Below are positions 1-10,563 of a stretch of DNA of 64,000 bases, in pieces. Both the position numbers and the translations under genes were made by a program. Under the pieces are notes generated by a model. It was not told the origin of the DNA. It ran no database searches and saw nothing but the letters and a program-made list of their open reading frames with translations. Positions within the stretch are counted from its first letter, which is position 1, and the number at the start of each line of letters is the position of its first letter. This DNA comes from Cycas panzhihuaensis. Lineage: Eukaryota; Cycadophyta. The stretch is taken from the NCBI GenBank assembly GCA_023213395.1, contig CM041465.1, positions 31,999,741 through 32,063,740 of the forward strand, in the 5' to 3' direction.

Positions 1-330
1 TTGGTTATAGGAGTAAAGATTTCAATGTAGTCGATGCCTTCCTTTTGTGCAAATCCTTTTGCTACTAACCTTGCCTTATGTTTTTCTAGGGTGCCATCTA
101 ATCTGTACTTCTTTTTGAACACCCATTTATTTTGAATAATCTTTCTTCCAAGTGGTAGATCAATAAGCTCTAATGTATCATTCTTGATAAGAGATTGGTA
201 CTCTTCATTCATAGCATTTCTCTAAGCTACATGCTTTATAACTTCTTAATATGTTAGGGGCTCTTCATTAAGAGTAATGTATAGTTCTGCTAGTTCAAGC
301 TCAATAGAAAGTGATTCATGCATCCTTGCT
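1..330 (-). pseudogene. C0 reverse transcriptase, N-terminal part
   Basis: The minus strand encodes the Copia RT entry region: a segment like [20 protein letters not shown], then the conserved [12 protein letters not shown] and [17 protein letters not shown] blocks close to the window edge. These correspond to the fingers of Copia RT; the YVDD palm lies beyond position 1. Stop codons occur upstream (towards 480) in the linker that joins integrase to RT. It cannot encode an active enzyme as seen. Confidence 0.88.
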
Positions 331-833
331 CTATGGGTACTTCTAGTGCCACTTTTGCTTACCTCATCTAGTTGCATGCCCTTGTGTAGCTAGTAGGCTT
401 TACGAAAACCTCGAGTTGGGAATGCGGTTTTCATTTCTATAGCCTCTTAGTCTTTATTTTGATCTTAAAAAGGATCATATAAAATGTTTGGCACACAGGG
501 AGTTGATGATATTAAAGAAGATGGGTCATTTATAGGTGTTGGAGAAGATGATCCTTCTACTATGGCTTTGCCTTTGTTAACTTGGCTATTCGTAAATGAT
601 GGTGCTAGATGCATACACATTAGATGGGAGTCACAACTTGTATCCTCTGGGGCTCTATTGTCAAATTCCAAGATTTTGAGAAACTCTTGAGAATCTCCCT
701 CCTTAAATTTTAGAATTTAGATATTAAATTCAGTAGTATCATTAAATCGATATGAAGGTATCTTGGAGTCAAGTCTAAGTAATTGATTTTCAGTCTCTGC
801 AAAGATAACATCTCTAGTGATGATGATTTTATG

Positions 834-1560
834 CTATAAAGGCATGAAAACCTTATACCCCTTTTTTTCCATAGGGTATCCAAGAAAGATGGCTTTGAGG
901 GCTATATCTTGGAGCTTGTTTCTATATTCCTCTAGAATGTAAGCATAACAAGTAGAGCCAAAACTTTTGAAGTGGGAGGTAGAGGGGGTTTGTCCATACC
1001 GCATTTCATGTGGGGAGGGGCCAAGATTGGAAGGACTAACAGTGTTGATGTAATGCATAGTAGTCCAGATAGCCTCAGCCCAAAGACAAATAGGGACATT
1101 CTTATATACTAGCATAACATGAGCCATATTCATGATGGTCTTGTTCATGCACTCGACAACTCTATTTTGCTGGGGTATACTTACAATAGTGGTCTGATGT
1201 TTGTTTCTATGTTAGCATATGTACGATTCAAACTCATTGGATATGTACTTGCCACTATTATCAGTCTTGAGTATTTTGATCTTGAATCTAGATTCTTTTT
1301 CCACGTAGGCCTTGAAAGCATGAAACATAGGAAAAGCTTTATATTTCTTTGCAAGAAAAGCAACCTATACTTTCTTGGTAAAATCATCAATGAAAGTAAT
1401 ATAGTATGACTTCTATTTGAGAGAAGGGATGGTCATAGGACTGCATATATCTAAGTGTACAAGCTACAAAGGTTGGATAGATTTCTAGTGACTATGAGGA
1501 AAGGGTTATCTTTGAGATTTGGCAATGATACATGCTTCGCATTTAAAGGGGTTAGAGGAG
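834..1560 (-). pseudogene. C0 integrase, broken
   Basis: The clearest stretch (834-1,148) has the Copia integrase C-terminal block: LWAEAIWTTMHYIN, then a segment like GQTPSTSHFKSFGSTCYAYI and the FLGYPMEKKGYKV motif. Upstream (1,181-1,560) a DDE-core relic is readable with shifts: HLDICSPM, FIDDFTKKV and a KTDNSGKY segment where the second Asp stands. Several stops and frame changes separate the pieces, so the recombinase that would insert the cDNA is non-functional. Confidence 0.85.
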
Positions 1561-1646
1561 AGCCTAGACATGCTAGGAAGAGTGGCATGTAGTTCTCTTA
1601 AATGATCAATTTTGGTATGGCTTATACTAGCATGCTATATGGCTTC

Positions 1647-2085
1647 TTAGGACAACTTTTGAGGAGTCAGGGTTGTGGTAAAAGCAGAGTCATCATCAAC
1701 ATAGTTGGCTTCAGAGGATGGTGAGCTAATTGGGCAAAAAAATTTGCCATTAAGAATTCTGATCATAACCACAACATTTGAAGGAGGGTGAATGACATAG
1801 AGAGTTTGATTATTTGTAGTTACACTCAGATTAAATCCATGAGAGACAAGGGTGGATAGGGAGAGCAGGTTATATTTGAAATCAAGAATATATAAAACAT
1901 TAATAAGGGTAAAATTTGGAAGGTCTAGGAGTTTTAGGCAAACAGTTCTAAGTTCTTTGATTAGCTCAGATGATTTATCAGCCATGTGTAGAATACCATA
2001 GACTTCAGAGTCAAAATCTTGAAAGAACTAGCAATGATGAGTCATATGTTGTGTTGCTCCAATATCCATGATCCACGATGAAGTA
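1647..2085 (-). pseudogene. C0 protease / GAG-pre-integrase
   Basis: Near 2,040-2,080 the minus strand reads WIMDIGATQHMTHH, the Copia aspartic protease site in which the usual D-S-G-A has become D-I-G-A. The open stretch 1,647-1,985 continues with VLYILDFKYNLLSLSTLV, a typical post-protease Copia segment. A stop separates the two. Loss of the Ser after the catalytic Asp and the broken frame make it inactive. Confidence 0.8.
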
Positions 2086-2289
2086 TTTGAGGTGGTACTA
2101 TTTGCAACTCTAAGTGGTGAAGGCAAAAGTGAATAAGCATAGCCACAATGAGCCTCAATATACTTAGTAAATCTATCAACAATATTTAATGAAGTGGTCC
2201 CAATTCTTTAAAGGTATGCACGAGCAAATTGCATTCCACTAAAAGCATGTTCAAAAGAAGTATGATCAACATTATGTGCACCATGATAC

Positions 2290-2668
2290 TATTGATAGTT
2301 TGGTAGTTTATTGGTGTAAGTTCTGTAATTTTTGGAATAATGTCCTTTTCTATTATACCTTTGGCACATAATTATTTTATTTCCAGTCCCATAAGAAGTA
2401 TTAGGTTGGTTGAATTGTTTCTGATTACTGGATCTAGGTCTATGCTGATTATTTTGGCCTTGGCCTTGAGACTATTTTTGTTGGAGTTGAGGAGCCTGTT
2501 AACTAAGAGGATGTTATCCTTGTTGTCTACCTCTTCCTCTTCCATAAGAATTACCACCTCTGTAAGAGTATGGACCTTGATTTTTGGTATAACAAAGATC
2601 TTCTTCCATTTCAAAAGCAGCATCAATTGGATTTGATATAGTATCAAAGTTGGTATCAAAGTAGCCAA
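2290..2668 (-). pseudogene. C0 gag C-terminal part
   Basis: The minus strand shows an Arg-Gly-rich stretch (SYGRGRGRQQG) and a degenerate CCHC knuckle, CQRYNRKGHYSKNY, in which the second and last Cys are Tyr; both fit a TGT/TGC to TAT/TAC change. Gag would package the element RNA. The frame is interrupted, and similarity to Copia gag stops near 2,668. Confidence 0.75.
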
Positions 2669-3524
2669 GGTTTAAAACCGGTCCTATGTACCATGGTAGC
2701 ACACCTGAACATATATGAAGGTGGGGGAGTGGCCACCGAGGAACACCATGGTGGATATACATGCCATGTAAGTATAACCAACTCCTCATGATGGGGGAGT
2801 ATTAGAGCGCGTGACACTAACTATCTCGAGTAAGTCCTCTTCCAAAATCACCCCAAGGCTTTTGGTGTAACAATGGCCCGTGACAAGTGGTATTTGTTAG
2901 ATATTGTGATAAAAATTATGGGGCTAAAATTTTGGTATGTTTTCAGCATAGTTCCCCCCCCCCCAATCTTTCTTGGCAGGTTCAGTAGGGAGCCCCCTTG
3001 GTCGAGAAGTGAGGATTTGGGAACATCCCCTACTAAGAGGGGGTTTAGGGGTGATAGCCCCCAACCCGAAAAATTAGCCATGTAAACCATACTAAAATGT
3101 AAAGAGAATCAGGGCCGTTCAATACAAATACCCTAGATTCTATGGTTGAGATTTAGGTCTTGGATGTTCCTCTCATGTAGCCTATTTTAGGGATTTTCGT
3201 ATTATGTTGTAATGTAATGTACTGTGATGAGGATGGCGGCTGGTTGTTGTTCCTGAGAGCACTTTGTAACAATGATGTACTGTTTCTCCATTCTGTAGCA
3301 ATAAAGATCGATACCTTTCCTGTGTGGATATTTCCCTAGCGCACTGCTATGGTTTTACCATGTTATATTGGGTGCATATATGATGTTTGGCTTTCATTTT
3401 CATGTTATTGTATAATCTTTGATTTAGAACTTACATGTAATTTTAAGTTTCAATTTCTGTAACTAGTTGTAAGAATGCAATAGATCTTGGTGGCAGTTAA
3501 AGGGTTGGGACTTTGTATTTTTAA
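2669..3524. other. Unassigned block, possibly LTR-like
   Basis: No coding similarity was recognised. A C-homopolymer lies at about 2,956-2,964, and near 3,290-3,330 a segment with AATAAAG resembles the polyadenylation part of a plant LTR. A mutated Met-tRNA primer site follows at 3,525, so this block could include the LTR of C0b, but no partner copy exists in the window to fix its ends. Confidence 0.25.
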
Positions 3525-3536
3525 TAGTATTAGAGC
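3525..3536 (+). other. C0b primer-binding site, mutated
   Basis: TAGTATTAGAGC differs from the plant Copia site TGGTATCAGAGC by one G-to-A and one C-to-T change and continues with TTG. It suggests that an LTR of a plus-strand Copia ended just upstream. A gag relic lies downstream at about 5,190, in the right order. Confidence 0.45.
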
Positions 3537-4285
3537 TTGCTTCCTTTATATTCCTTACTTTCACTTGCAATGGAGCCATAACTTCCTTCTCCTCCATAAT
3601 CCATGTGGTGAAGGAGATTGTGAAAGTAGATTTAGAAATATTTTAAAGTTATTATCATAGTATATTTCGTATTGTTTACTTTTGATTTCTCTTTTATAGG
3701 TTTGGAAGTACAATATAAGGAGTTGTAAGGCCTAAGGATTATAATCCTTTAGTGGCCATTTATGCTATCTCATTCTTATTTTTTTCCCCGTCTTTTATCC
3801 ATTTAATAAGGGGAAATGCTACCAAAATTTTTCTAGCTTTTAGAAGAATGATTATAAGGGGAAATTCTACCCATTTTTTTAAAAGAATTTAAAGACATTT
3901 AAAATATCCATCATTGTATGCTATCACCTTGCCCATATTGGGACCCTAGTAATAAACAAAAAAAAGTGAAAAAAATTTCTTCCTTCTTTTTTATAAGGCT
4001 TAAAAGGCCATTGTAAAAGTGAGTAAAAAACATCTAGATCAGAGTAATATCTAGTGTCCTCACTCACTTATTAGCATTACATTTCAGCACTCCAAAATCA
4101 TTTCAAGCAAGCACTTTAAAGACACTCTAAATAAGCACTCCAAGCAAGCACTCTAAGTAAGCATTCTATTTTCAATTAAATGTATGTTTGATATAATTCG
4201 ATAATCTTTTCACTCTTCCTAAAAAGAATGCATCATGTACGCTAGTTTCTACCATCTTGTGCTTATTCACACACTTGCCAAGATT
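3537..4285. other. AT-rich stretch, no gene seen
   Basis: Non-coding sequence between the C0b primer site and the tRNA-like block, with short repeated words around 'caagcactctaa' at 4,085-4,165. Possibly the leader of C0b. Nothing else could be supported. Confidence 0.3.
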
Positions 4286-4350
4286 GAGATACCTTAGTTG
4301 GTAGAATGCCATGCCATAAAGGAGGTGTGGGTTTCAAGTTGGGACTGGAC
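4286..4350 (+). repeat. tRNA-like Pol III box pair (SINE-like)
   Basis: CCTTAGTTGGTAGAATGCC (4,293 onward) resembles a tRNA A box, and GTGGGTTTCAAGTTGGGACT (4,327 onward) resembles a B box. The spacing of roughly 35 nt is that of a tRNA. Acceptor-stem pairing is poor, so it is not a working tRNA gene. A tRNA-derived SINE head or a decayed tRNA copy is more likely; the SINE body and end were not identified. Confidence 0.5.
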
Positions 4351-4830
4351 TAAACTAGAATATTGGTGAGGTTTGGTTAGCCATATCATTGTGCCTCAAT
4401 CAGAGATCATCCTAATAACTAACTGGGAAAACTGAAACTTTAATATAAGATTAAAATATACCCAATCTAATATCTATCATAGCCATGAATATGAATGTAC
4501 CACTCTTTAGAGGAGGTATATATCTATTCATTGGTGAACTAGATGAGGATTGGGAGTACTTGGGCTCCATTGTGACTTGGATTTCATCACAAAGCATAAT
4601 TGCAAGTATCGTGGGTGAAGGCCAACTTAATTCTACTAGAAGCCTAGGCATCCCTTCAACAACCTCAACTGCATATTGGACACAAGTTAGAGGTTATTGA
4701 GTTGATTATGTATCCTACATTTAAGTTTCTAGTTGTGTACACCTAATGATGTTAGCTTCTACATTGGCCTACAATCTTGTATATTGATCACTTACTTATT
4801 TGTTAAAAGTGATCCATAGTGTAATCATAA
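4351..4830. other. Unassigned, no gene supported
   Basis: Open stretches exist on both strands at 4,451-4,700, but neither protein resembles a known family and each mirrors the other, so no coding call is made. Confidence 0.3.
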
Positions 4831-5030
4831 TCATAATGCTTCTCATATTCCTACTGTGTCAGGTTAATATTTATCACAAGTATTAGTGGTCAATTTTCAT
4901 CACAGTGCTTCTCATATTCCTTTTATGTTAGGTTAATACTTGCCACAAATGTTAGTGGCCAATTTTCATCATAGTGCTTCTCATATTCTTGCTGCATCAA
5001 GTTAATATTTATCACAAGTGTTGGTGACTT
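4831..5030 (+). repeat. 69-bp minisatellite, about 2.9 copies
   Basis: Three consecutive units begin at 4,831, 4,900 and 4,969, each opening with TCA(T/C)A(A/G)TGCTTCTCATATTC and containing the TTAAT(A/C)(T/C)T(T/G) and GTTAGTGG-like words at matching offsets. Spacing is exactly 69 bp twice; the third unit is truncated. Units differ by several substitutions, so the array is not recent. Confidence 0.8.
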
Positions 5031-5189
5031 TTCTCTAAGTTGCTCCCTTCATCTTTGAGTAGCCATTCTCACTTCTTCTTCCTTCTGCTACACTGCTTTA
5101 TTACATCTCCTATTTATAAATAATGATTAGTCATTTATTACCACCACTTTTATAGCCCTTTGTTAATTTCTTCCCTTCTTAAAAGATAC

Positions 5190-5960
5190 CATGTCTTCAT
5201 AATTTAAGCAAAATGTGAACTACATTCTAAAAAGGAAAGAAAATTGGGACATGTGGTTCACTAGTATCAGAAATACTACAAAGTATGAAGGTCTATGGAG
5301 AGATCACTTGCAACCTACACCATCTATTGTAGCTCTGACTACCTTGGGCATACGGAGGTGCTCTAACTGCTCCCACTGAAGCTATAGCTAAACACCAATG
5401 GGAACTTGATGATGATAAAATCCATGTATGGATACTTCTTATCATTGATTATTCCCTATATAATCTCATTGATGAAGTTGTACATGATACAACATGGAAA
5501 GTTTTTGAAGTTCTTAAGAAGAACTTTGACATTAAATCATACTTAGAATTTATTCACTTAGTGTTGAAGATGAACAAATTGAAAATGCAGAAAGGACACA
5601 CAAGCAAGATAATCAATCTCCTTTGTCCAATCAAGCAAGCCATTGATAAAGATTTTAAAACTCAATGTATTACATGGGCTTTCTTGATTCAGTCATGTCT
5701 CCATATCTGAGATTACAAAAATCTATTGGGAAGTCTTCAATCTAGTGGCACTTTGAAGACCCTAAACTTTGAGGCTCTTGCTGATAAGTTTATTGAATTC
5801 GATAAGACCTTTGATACCACATGAAAAGAGTGGATCTATCCTTCATCTTCATGCACTAAACACAAATGCAAACATGGGAGCAAGAGAGACTTGAGAGAAA
5901 GAACCAACTCTCATAAAATGGGGAGGTAAGAAAGAGCCTCCTCCATTGAGCTTTTAATTT
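5190..5960 (+). pseudogene. C0b Copia-type gag relic
   Basis: Plus-strand translation gives ENWDMWFTSIRN near the start, then HQWELDDDKIHVWILLIID, then TTWKVFEVLKKNFDIKS and a Leu/Lys-rich helix. This order (W near the start, D/E-rich helix, TTWK..L...F block) fits the UBN2-type gag of plant Copia elements. Stops and at least one shift break it. No pol domain follows, so most of the element is deleted. Confidence 0.6.
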
Positions 5961-5965
5961 TATAT

Positions 5966-5977
5966 TAAGAGAGGGAG
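5966..5977 (+). other. C0b polypurine-tract-like site
   Basis: TAAGAGAGGGAG followed by CATTAGAG resembles a Copia polypurine tract at the 3' LTR start (usual TGTTAGAG). It is in the right place after the gag relic, but the LTR itself could not be confirmed by a second copy. Confidence 0.35.
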
Positions 5978-6389
5978 CATTAGAGTTAGGTAAAATAAAA
6001 TTACACATAATGCACATGAAAGTGCATTTCACTTAAGTGATCTAATTTAAAGTTCACTTAAGACCATTTTTAGAAATAATCAACTAATGTAATGACCTTG
6101 TGACATTAACCCTTTTCACTAGGCATATTATATCTCCTCCATATGTTAGTGATAACATGGGATCTATCCCTAATAATAGGTTATATAATAGAGATACAAC
6201 TTTATAAGTTGAGTTAACACACATAACGACCATTATTTTATATTTTTTAAAATTTTGATTTATCCCTTTTATTTACTTTATTTCATATACCTTTGTTATT
6301 ATTTCACACTCTGACTTTATTTTATACTTCTTTTTGCCTCATCCAAATGATCATTTTAACTCAATATGGGTTAAACATAAGTTAGGCCC
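5978..6389. other. Flank between C0b and G1
   Basis: AT-rich sequence with no gene. It may be C0b 3' LTR remains. It ends at GGCCC (6,385-6,389), which would be the left target duplication of G1 (compare GGTTC at 32,872-32,876, a weak match). Confidence 0.3.
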
Positions 6390-6790
6390 TGGAATCACAC
6401 CTATGGGGGGTAACCACACTTGGATAAGATGAAAACAAACAATAAAAGATTTCAAGGCTGAAGATCTTATGGGGTAAGTAAGAGAATCATCTACAAAGGG
6501 CATCTGTACGTCAGAACATAGGTTTAGGACCTACAAATGGTACACAAACTTCCTTTGAGATAACTCTGTCTCGATTGGGGCTGATAAGGAGATGAGAGAT
6601 ATCCTCGGTTCCTGAGTAACCTCGAAAGATGGGCCCTCCCATCCTTAGATGGCCGAAGGAGGGAGGAGAGGACAAGCAAGGGAATAGCTCCTTGAATGAA
6701 AAGGGGATAGGAGAGGTGGTTTAAGGAGGAAATAAGGGCAATATGCATTCATGAAAGATTGGGAAGGTGATCAGTCCTACGGATGTGAAA
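6390..6790 (-). repeat. G1 3' LTR, distal part
   Basis: Matches 29,772-30,173 with mostly transition differences. The plus-strand end TGGAATCACACC pairs with TGGAATTGCACC of the other LTR, giving the terminal ...CA on the element strand. Interrupted at 6,790 by C1; the rest continues at 15,263. Small open stretches here only mirror the same stretches in the 5' LTR and are not called as genes. Confidence 0.9.
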
Positions 6791-7126
6791 TGTTGGGAAT
6801 AATCCCAATGTTCATGCACTAGAGCGCTTAGGGCCCCTCAAAGCCACATTTGAGGGCCCCTAGGGCACCTTGAGCCGTTCAATAGCCGCCCGGACCGACC
6901 ACTCATGTGAGGTACGTATCATCGTTATTTATTTTTTATATTTTTTCAAACTAACCTTAATTGTTGTGCAGCTAAGGTGATGGCGCCCGACGCCTCCCCG
7001 AATTCTCTATTTAAGGGTTGGGAATACCTCCCTGGTGTTTATTAACACCGCCACTCTATTGGAAATTGCCGTTGTACTCAAGATGAGAACGTCGTGATGT
7101 CCTGCTCTGCTCCTCCGGCTCCATCA
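6791..7126 (+). repeat. C1 5' LTR
   Basis: Starts TGTTGGGAATAATCCC (with an internal inverted repeat GGGAATAATCCC) and ends GGCTCCATCA. A second imperfect palindrome around GGGCCCCTCAAAG...TTTGAGGGCCCC lies at about 6,830-6,865. A TATA-like TATTTAAG at 7,008-7,015 is a plausible core promoter, leaving about 110 bp for R and U5. Confidence 0.95.
7008..7015 (+). promoter_or_regulatory. C1 LTR TATA-like box
   Basis: TATTTAAG in the 5' LTR, kept unchanged in the 3' LTR near 15,144. Its position about 110 bp before the LTR end is usual for plant Copia promoters. Inferred from sequence only. Confidence 0.5.
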
Positions 7127-7128
7127 TT

Positions 7129-7140
7129 TGGTATCAGAGC
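7129..7140 (+). other. C1 primer-binding site (iMet tRNA)
   Basis: TGGTATCAGAGC, a perfect complement to the 3' end of plant initiator tRNA-Met, two bases after the LTR. This is where minus-strand DNA synthesis would start. Confidence 0.95.
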
Positions 7141-8490
7141 CACGGTGACACCATTGTCTATTTTCTGGTTTTAGTTGCTCAAACGTCCGACGAAACATAG
7201 CTATATGACTGCTCGTTGAGATTCTGGCGAGCTCATCTATCCACTGGAGAAGACGGATCTGGATTCCATCCACTGTGGAGGAAGATCTCCCGCTCGGAAG
7301 TTTGCTCTCCATACGGAAACCAGGTTCTTCGTTTCATTTCTTATTTTTTATAAATAATTTTGATATATGCCTCTTATTTGCTCCTTTTGATCTCCGATAT
7401 ATATGCACTTGAATATATATGCACTTGATAGATTTATAGTTTGTGTACTGGATTAATTTTTACAATTTGTACATCTCATCCCTGTATCACTGGCACGTAG
7501 CCCATCACTGTATCGCTGGCGTGTTCCATAAGACTCAATCTCCTCTGCAATTTGCTCTGTCATACGAGAAGGCATATCTACATTGCCATCCTACTCCGTT
7601 TCTGTCTATCTTTGGCGTGCCCATTTTTTGCATGCATATTCCTTGCCTCTTTCTGTGACTCTGGTCGCTTGCTCTCTGCTAGCATCAAATGCACTGCGCC
7701 TCCTCTTTTGTACATGTATGCCTTATTGTTGTCTTTAGTCATCATCTCCGTGTGGCGTTGTGCATTATATCTAATTGTTGTGCTGCCGTCTTCATCTCCG
7801 TGTGGCGTTCGCCCTGCACCATTCCGTACTCGGCTAAGGCACAGGTCTCTGCGTTCTCTCCTTCGTTAGCCGCTCTGCCTCTCCGTCTCGCCGACCGCCT
7901 CTCCGTCTCGCCTAATTCATTATTAACTTTAACTTTGATTCAGGCGCCTCGTCTATCGTCTATCCCTCGCCACTCTCTGTCCTCGGCGTAGCTAAGCCTG
8001 TCTGCGGCATACGCCTTTGTTTATCTACGGCCTGCCCTTTGGTTGACGCCTTCTCCGTCCTCGGCGTAGCTTCCTTATCGGCGATTAAATATAGAATATT
8101 GCCCTTTGATTTCATTTCCGTTGACGTCTTTTGTTTATCTTCATTGAACTGTGCGCTAAATCACCCCTCCGCCGTATGTGAGACGTCTTCCTTTGTGCTT
8201 CATTAACATTTATGAGCGTTTATCAAATCGCCTTTGATATATTAATATTCGCGTTGATCATATCCATTTAATCGCTTTTCATTTCATAGTTATTTAAATC
8301 GCCTTTCATAAGTTCTGTGGTTTAATAATTTATCATTCATTGCGTTGGCGTTATTACGTACGCCTTTGTGCGGTTATATATTTATTGATTATTATTCTTC
8401 GTGTATTGATTGTCTCGTTTTACGTTTCAGTTTTAATTATTCTATGTTTTAAATTCAAAATCTTGTTTTAAAAGTATTAAGCTCTGTTTT

Positions 8491-8575
8491 TAACTCGACG
8501 AGCGAGTTCACCCTCCTGGCATCGGAGGTTTCTGTTATCTGACTAGTCTTTGGTTCAATCCCAGTGCAGTCCATC
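8491..8575 (+). repeat. C1 leader, tRNA-like B-box segment
   Basis: GGTTCAATCCCAG (8,552-8,564) matches the Pol III B box exactly. About 30 nt upstream is a small hairpin, CCTCC...GGAGG (8,512-8,526). No clean A box is seen. C5 has a tRNA-like block at roughly the same leader distance (55,205-55,265). It could be a relic of a tRNA or SINE in the family ancestor. Confidence 0.35.
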
Positions 8576-10130
8576 TTCAGACACCTTTTTAATAAGTGTT
8601 TTTCAATTTTAAACCTTATTTTTTTAAAAAATTTTATTTTTCCATAGGGTTATTGGCGCTTTTGTGGCCATAACTTCTATTTGGCTCACCGGTTTCAGAC
8701 GAAACCTACGCCAATAGATCAAAAATTTTCCGTAGATCGATTTCGACTGGTCATAAGACCAATTCGGTGCCCATTTGATCTTGTTTCGACCCCTTTAATA
8801 TTGGACTTCCAAAATTTCAACAGTTTTTGCATTTTTAACAAAATCGGTTTTAGAACTGGCTGTCACTTATTTTTGGTAAATTGTTTTGTGCCTAAATTTT
8901 CTCTATAGCAATCTACGTCATATAGAATTTAATACCCATTTTTTATTTCAATTCTTTGAGTTCATTTTCACTAATATTTTAATCACTAAAATAAGAAATT
9001 TAGTTGTTTTTCCCTGTTTCTTCAGCATTCTCCATAAAGACACTTGTTACATTTTTCACTATAACTTTTGCAATTTTTATCAGATTTCATTTAAGAAACC
9101 GTTGGGAAGTTGACTCATTTTTCTTCATTGTGATATATTTTTCCATATATTTTGACACTTTTTTCTTATATTTCAAATCAGCTAAAGTTGAGGTATTTTA
9201 TTGGCCTAAATCTGCTTTTTTTTACACCTGTTTAATATATTCTTTCAAAATTTTCACTTGGCAGAATATTAATTACTTCATCAATAATATTTGATCATTT
9301 GTTCAACTTTTCTAAGGATTAATTAGTATTTTTATGCAATTTTGCCTACCACGCTCTGTTAGGCTCCATAAGGAGGTCCATTCCTTTGCCTCATTCAAAA
9401 TGTGATTTATTGGTATCCATTTTCAAAACCGTCTATTTTATTAGATTCACATCTCAGCAATCTACATATTGATAAATTTTAAGCTATTCTGACCTCATTC
9501 AATATAGTTTTCAATATGTTAAAGTTGAGTATATATATACATCCTAACAAGCTTGTCTTCTTTCAAAAATTGTAAAGAAAATTCTAGTTCATATTTCCTT
9601 GTTTACTCAAGTTTCTACTTGATCTTTCTACAAGCACTTTACATTATTTTTGAACAAGCATTTGTTTATAAGGCAATATATAAAAGTTGTTCTTATATAA
9701 AAAGTTTTTTTTACATTGAAGATTTATTATTCATTTGAGAAATTGGCATCTGTTTGAAAACTATTTATTCTCAAAAGTTTATTTCAAATCTTGTATAAGT
9801 GAAAAGTTTTAAGCATCATTACTTTCTTATTGATCGTTTTACTTTAAAAAGTGTATCAAAGTTGTCGAAAAATATCATCTTTCTTGCACTTATAAAAGGA
9901 AAATTGCACTTCTTTTCAAAGGCATATTACATTTGTTTAAAGGGCATTATATGTTTTTTTTGAAAAAAAGGCAAAAAGAGTTTTTGTAAAAGTTTTCATT
10001 TTATCTTGCTTAGAGCATTTTTTTTCTATTATCAAAAGAAATTTTCTCTTTTTCTAAGCAAGACCACATTGCTAAATAGATTAGTTTTCACATTAAATAA
10101 GATAATTCTGAATTGAACCACACTTTTTTT

Positions 10131-10563
10131 CCAGCCTTGCAAGGGGAACGGTTAGGACCCACGGGTTACTACCAAGACACGCTAATTGGCCTACTCATAT
10201 TGGATGAGGACAGCCATTAGCTATAAGGTATATATGGTGGCAGGCTGAGGTGCAGAACCTTTTCATTTTATGGTGTTTGGAGACCAAGGCTAGACCTGGA
10301 GAGGGTGAGTGCCTTTGGTTCGACAACCTTCACCGCTAGATCTGTCATTAGGCATAAATCCGGCGCAGGTGGACCAACAATTCAGGGGGGTGTCAAAGCC
10401 TTCTTAGCAGCCCACGTACTGAGGTATATAGAGCCTGGCGCTCTGTACCGGTATAAAGGGTCCCTGTTTTGCCATCCGTAAGGGCGCCATTGTGTAATAG
10501 AACCGAAGGTTGCCCTAGGAGAAACATAAACTTAGAGCCTAGTAGCCTTTCTAGGTCCTAGTT
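10131..10563 (+). repeat. Leader module shared by C1 and C5
   Basis: Non-coding 430-bp block just upstream of gag, with a diverged copy at 56,289-56,720. Shared anchors include AAGGGGAA(C/T)GGTTAGGACCC, TTGGCCTACTCA(T/C)ATT, CATTAGCTAT, GTGAGTGCCTT, the GATTTGTCATTA-like word and TATAGAGCCT. It has stops in all frames, so a structural or regulatory RNA role is more plausible than a protein. Confidence 0.75.

Larger units (their letters stand above)
1..2668 (-). mobile_element. C0: truncated Ty1/Copia remnant
   Basis: Minus-strand Copia polyprotein relic running off the left edge. Read right to left, it shows a gag tail rich in Arg-Gly, a decayed zinc knuckle, protease, GAG-pre-integrase, integrase and the start of reverse transcriptase. 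The order protease-integrase-RT is diagnostic for Copia. No LTR is visible: the right end stops near 2,668 inside gag, where unrelated sequence begins, and the left end is outside the window. The frame is broken by many stops and shifts, so it is a dead copy. Family is certain; lineage was not determined. Confidence 0.9.

Noticed and set aside
2645-2665. GGTATCAAAG resembling a primer site
   Set aside because: It lies inside the C0 gag frame on the other strand, with no LTR end before it.
4286-4350. Functional tRNA gene
   Set aside because: A and B boxes are present, but acceptor and anticodon stems do not pair.
4451-4700. Opposed open frames on both strands
   Set aside because: Each mirrors the other; no domain, no support from neighbours.
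4831-5030. CRISPR-like array
   Set aside because: Units are contiguous 69-bp tandem repeats without spacers, in plant transposon DNA.
7443-7991. Overlapping plus-strand frames in the C1 leader
   Set aside because: Three different frames over the same DNA, no similarity to known proteins, and no counterpart in the C5 leader.
8681-9294. Phe-rich plus-strand frames
   Set aside because: Caused by the T-rich zone of the C1 leader; composition only.
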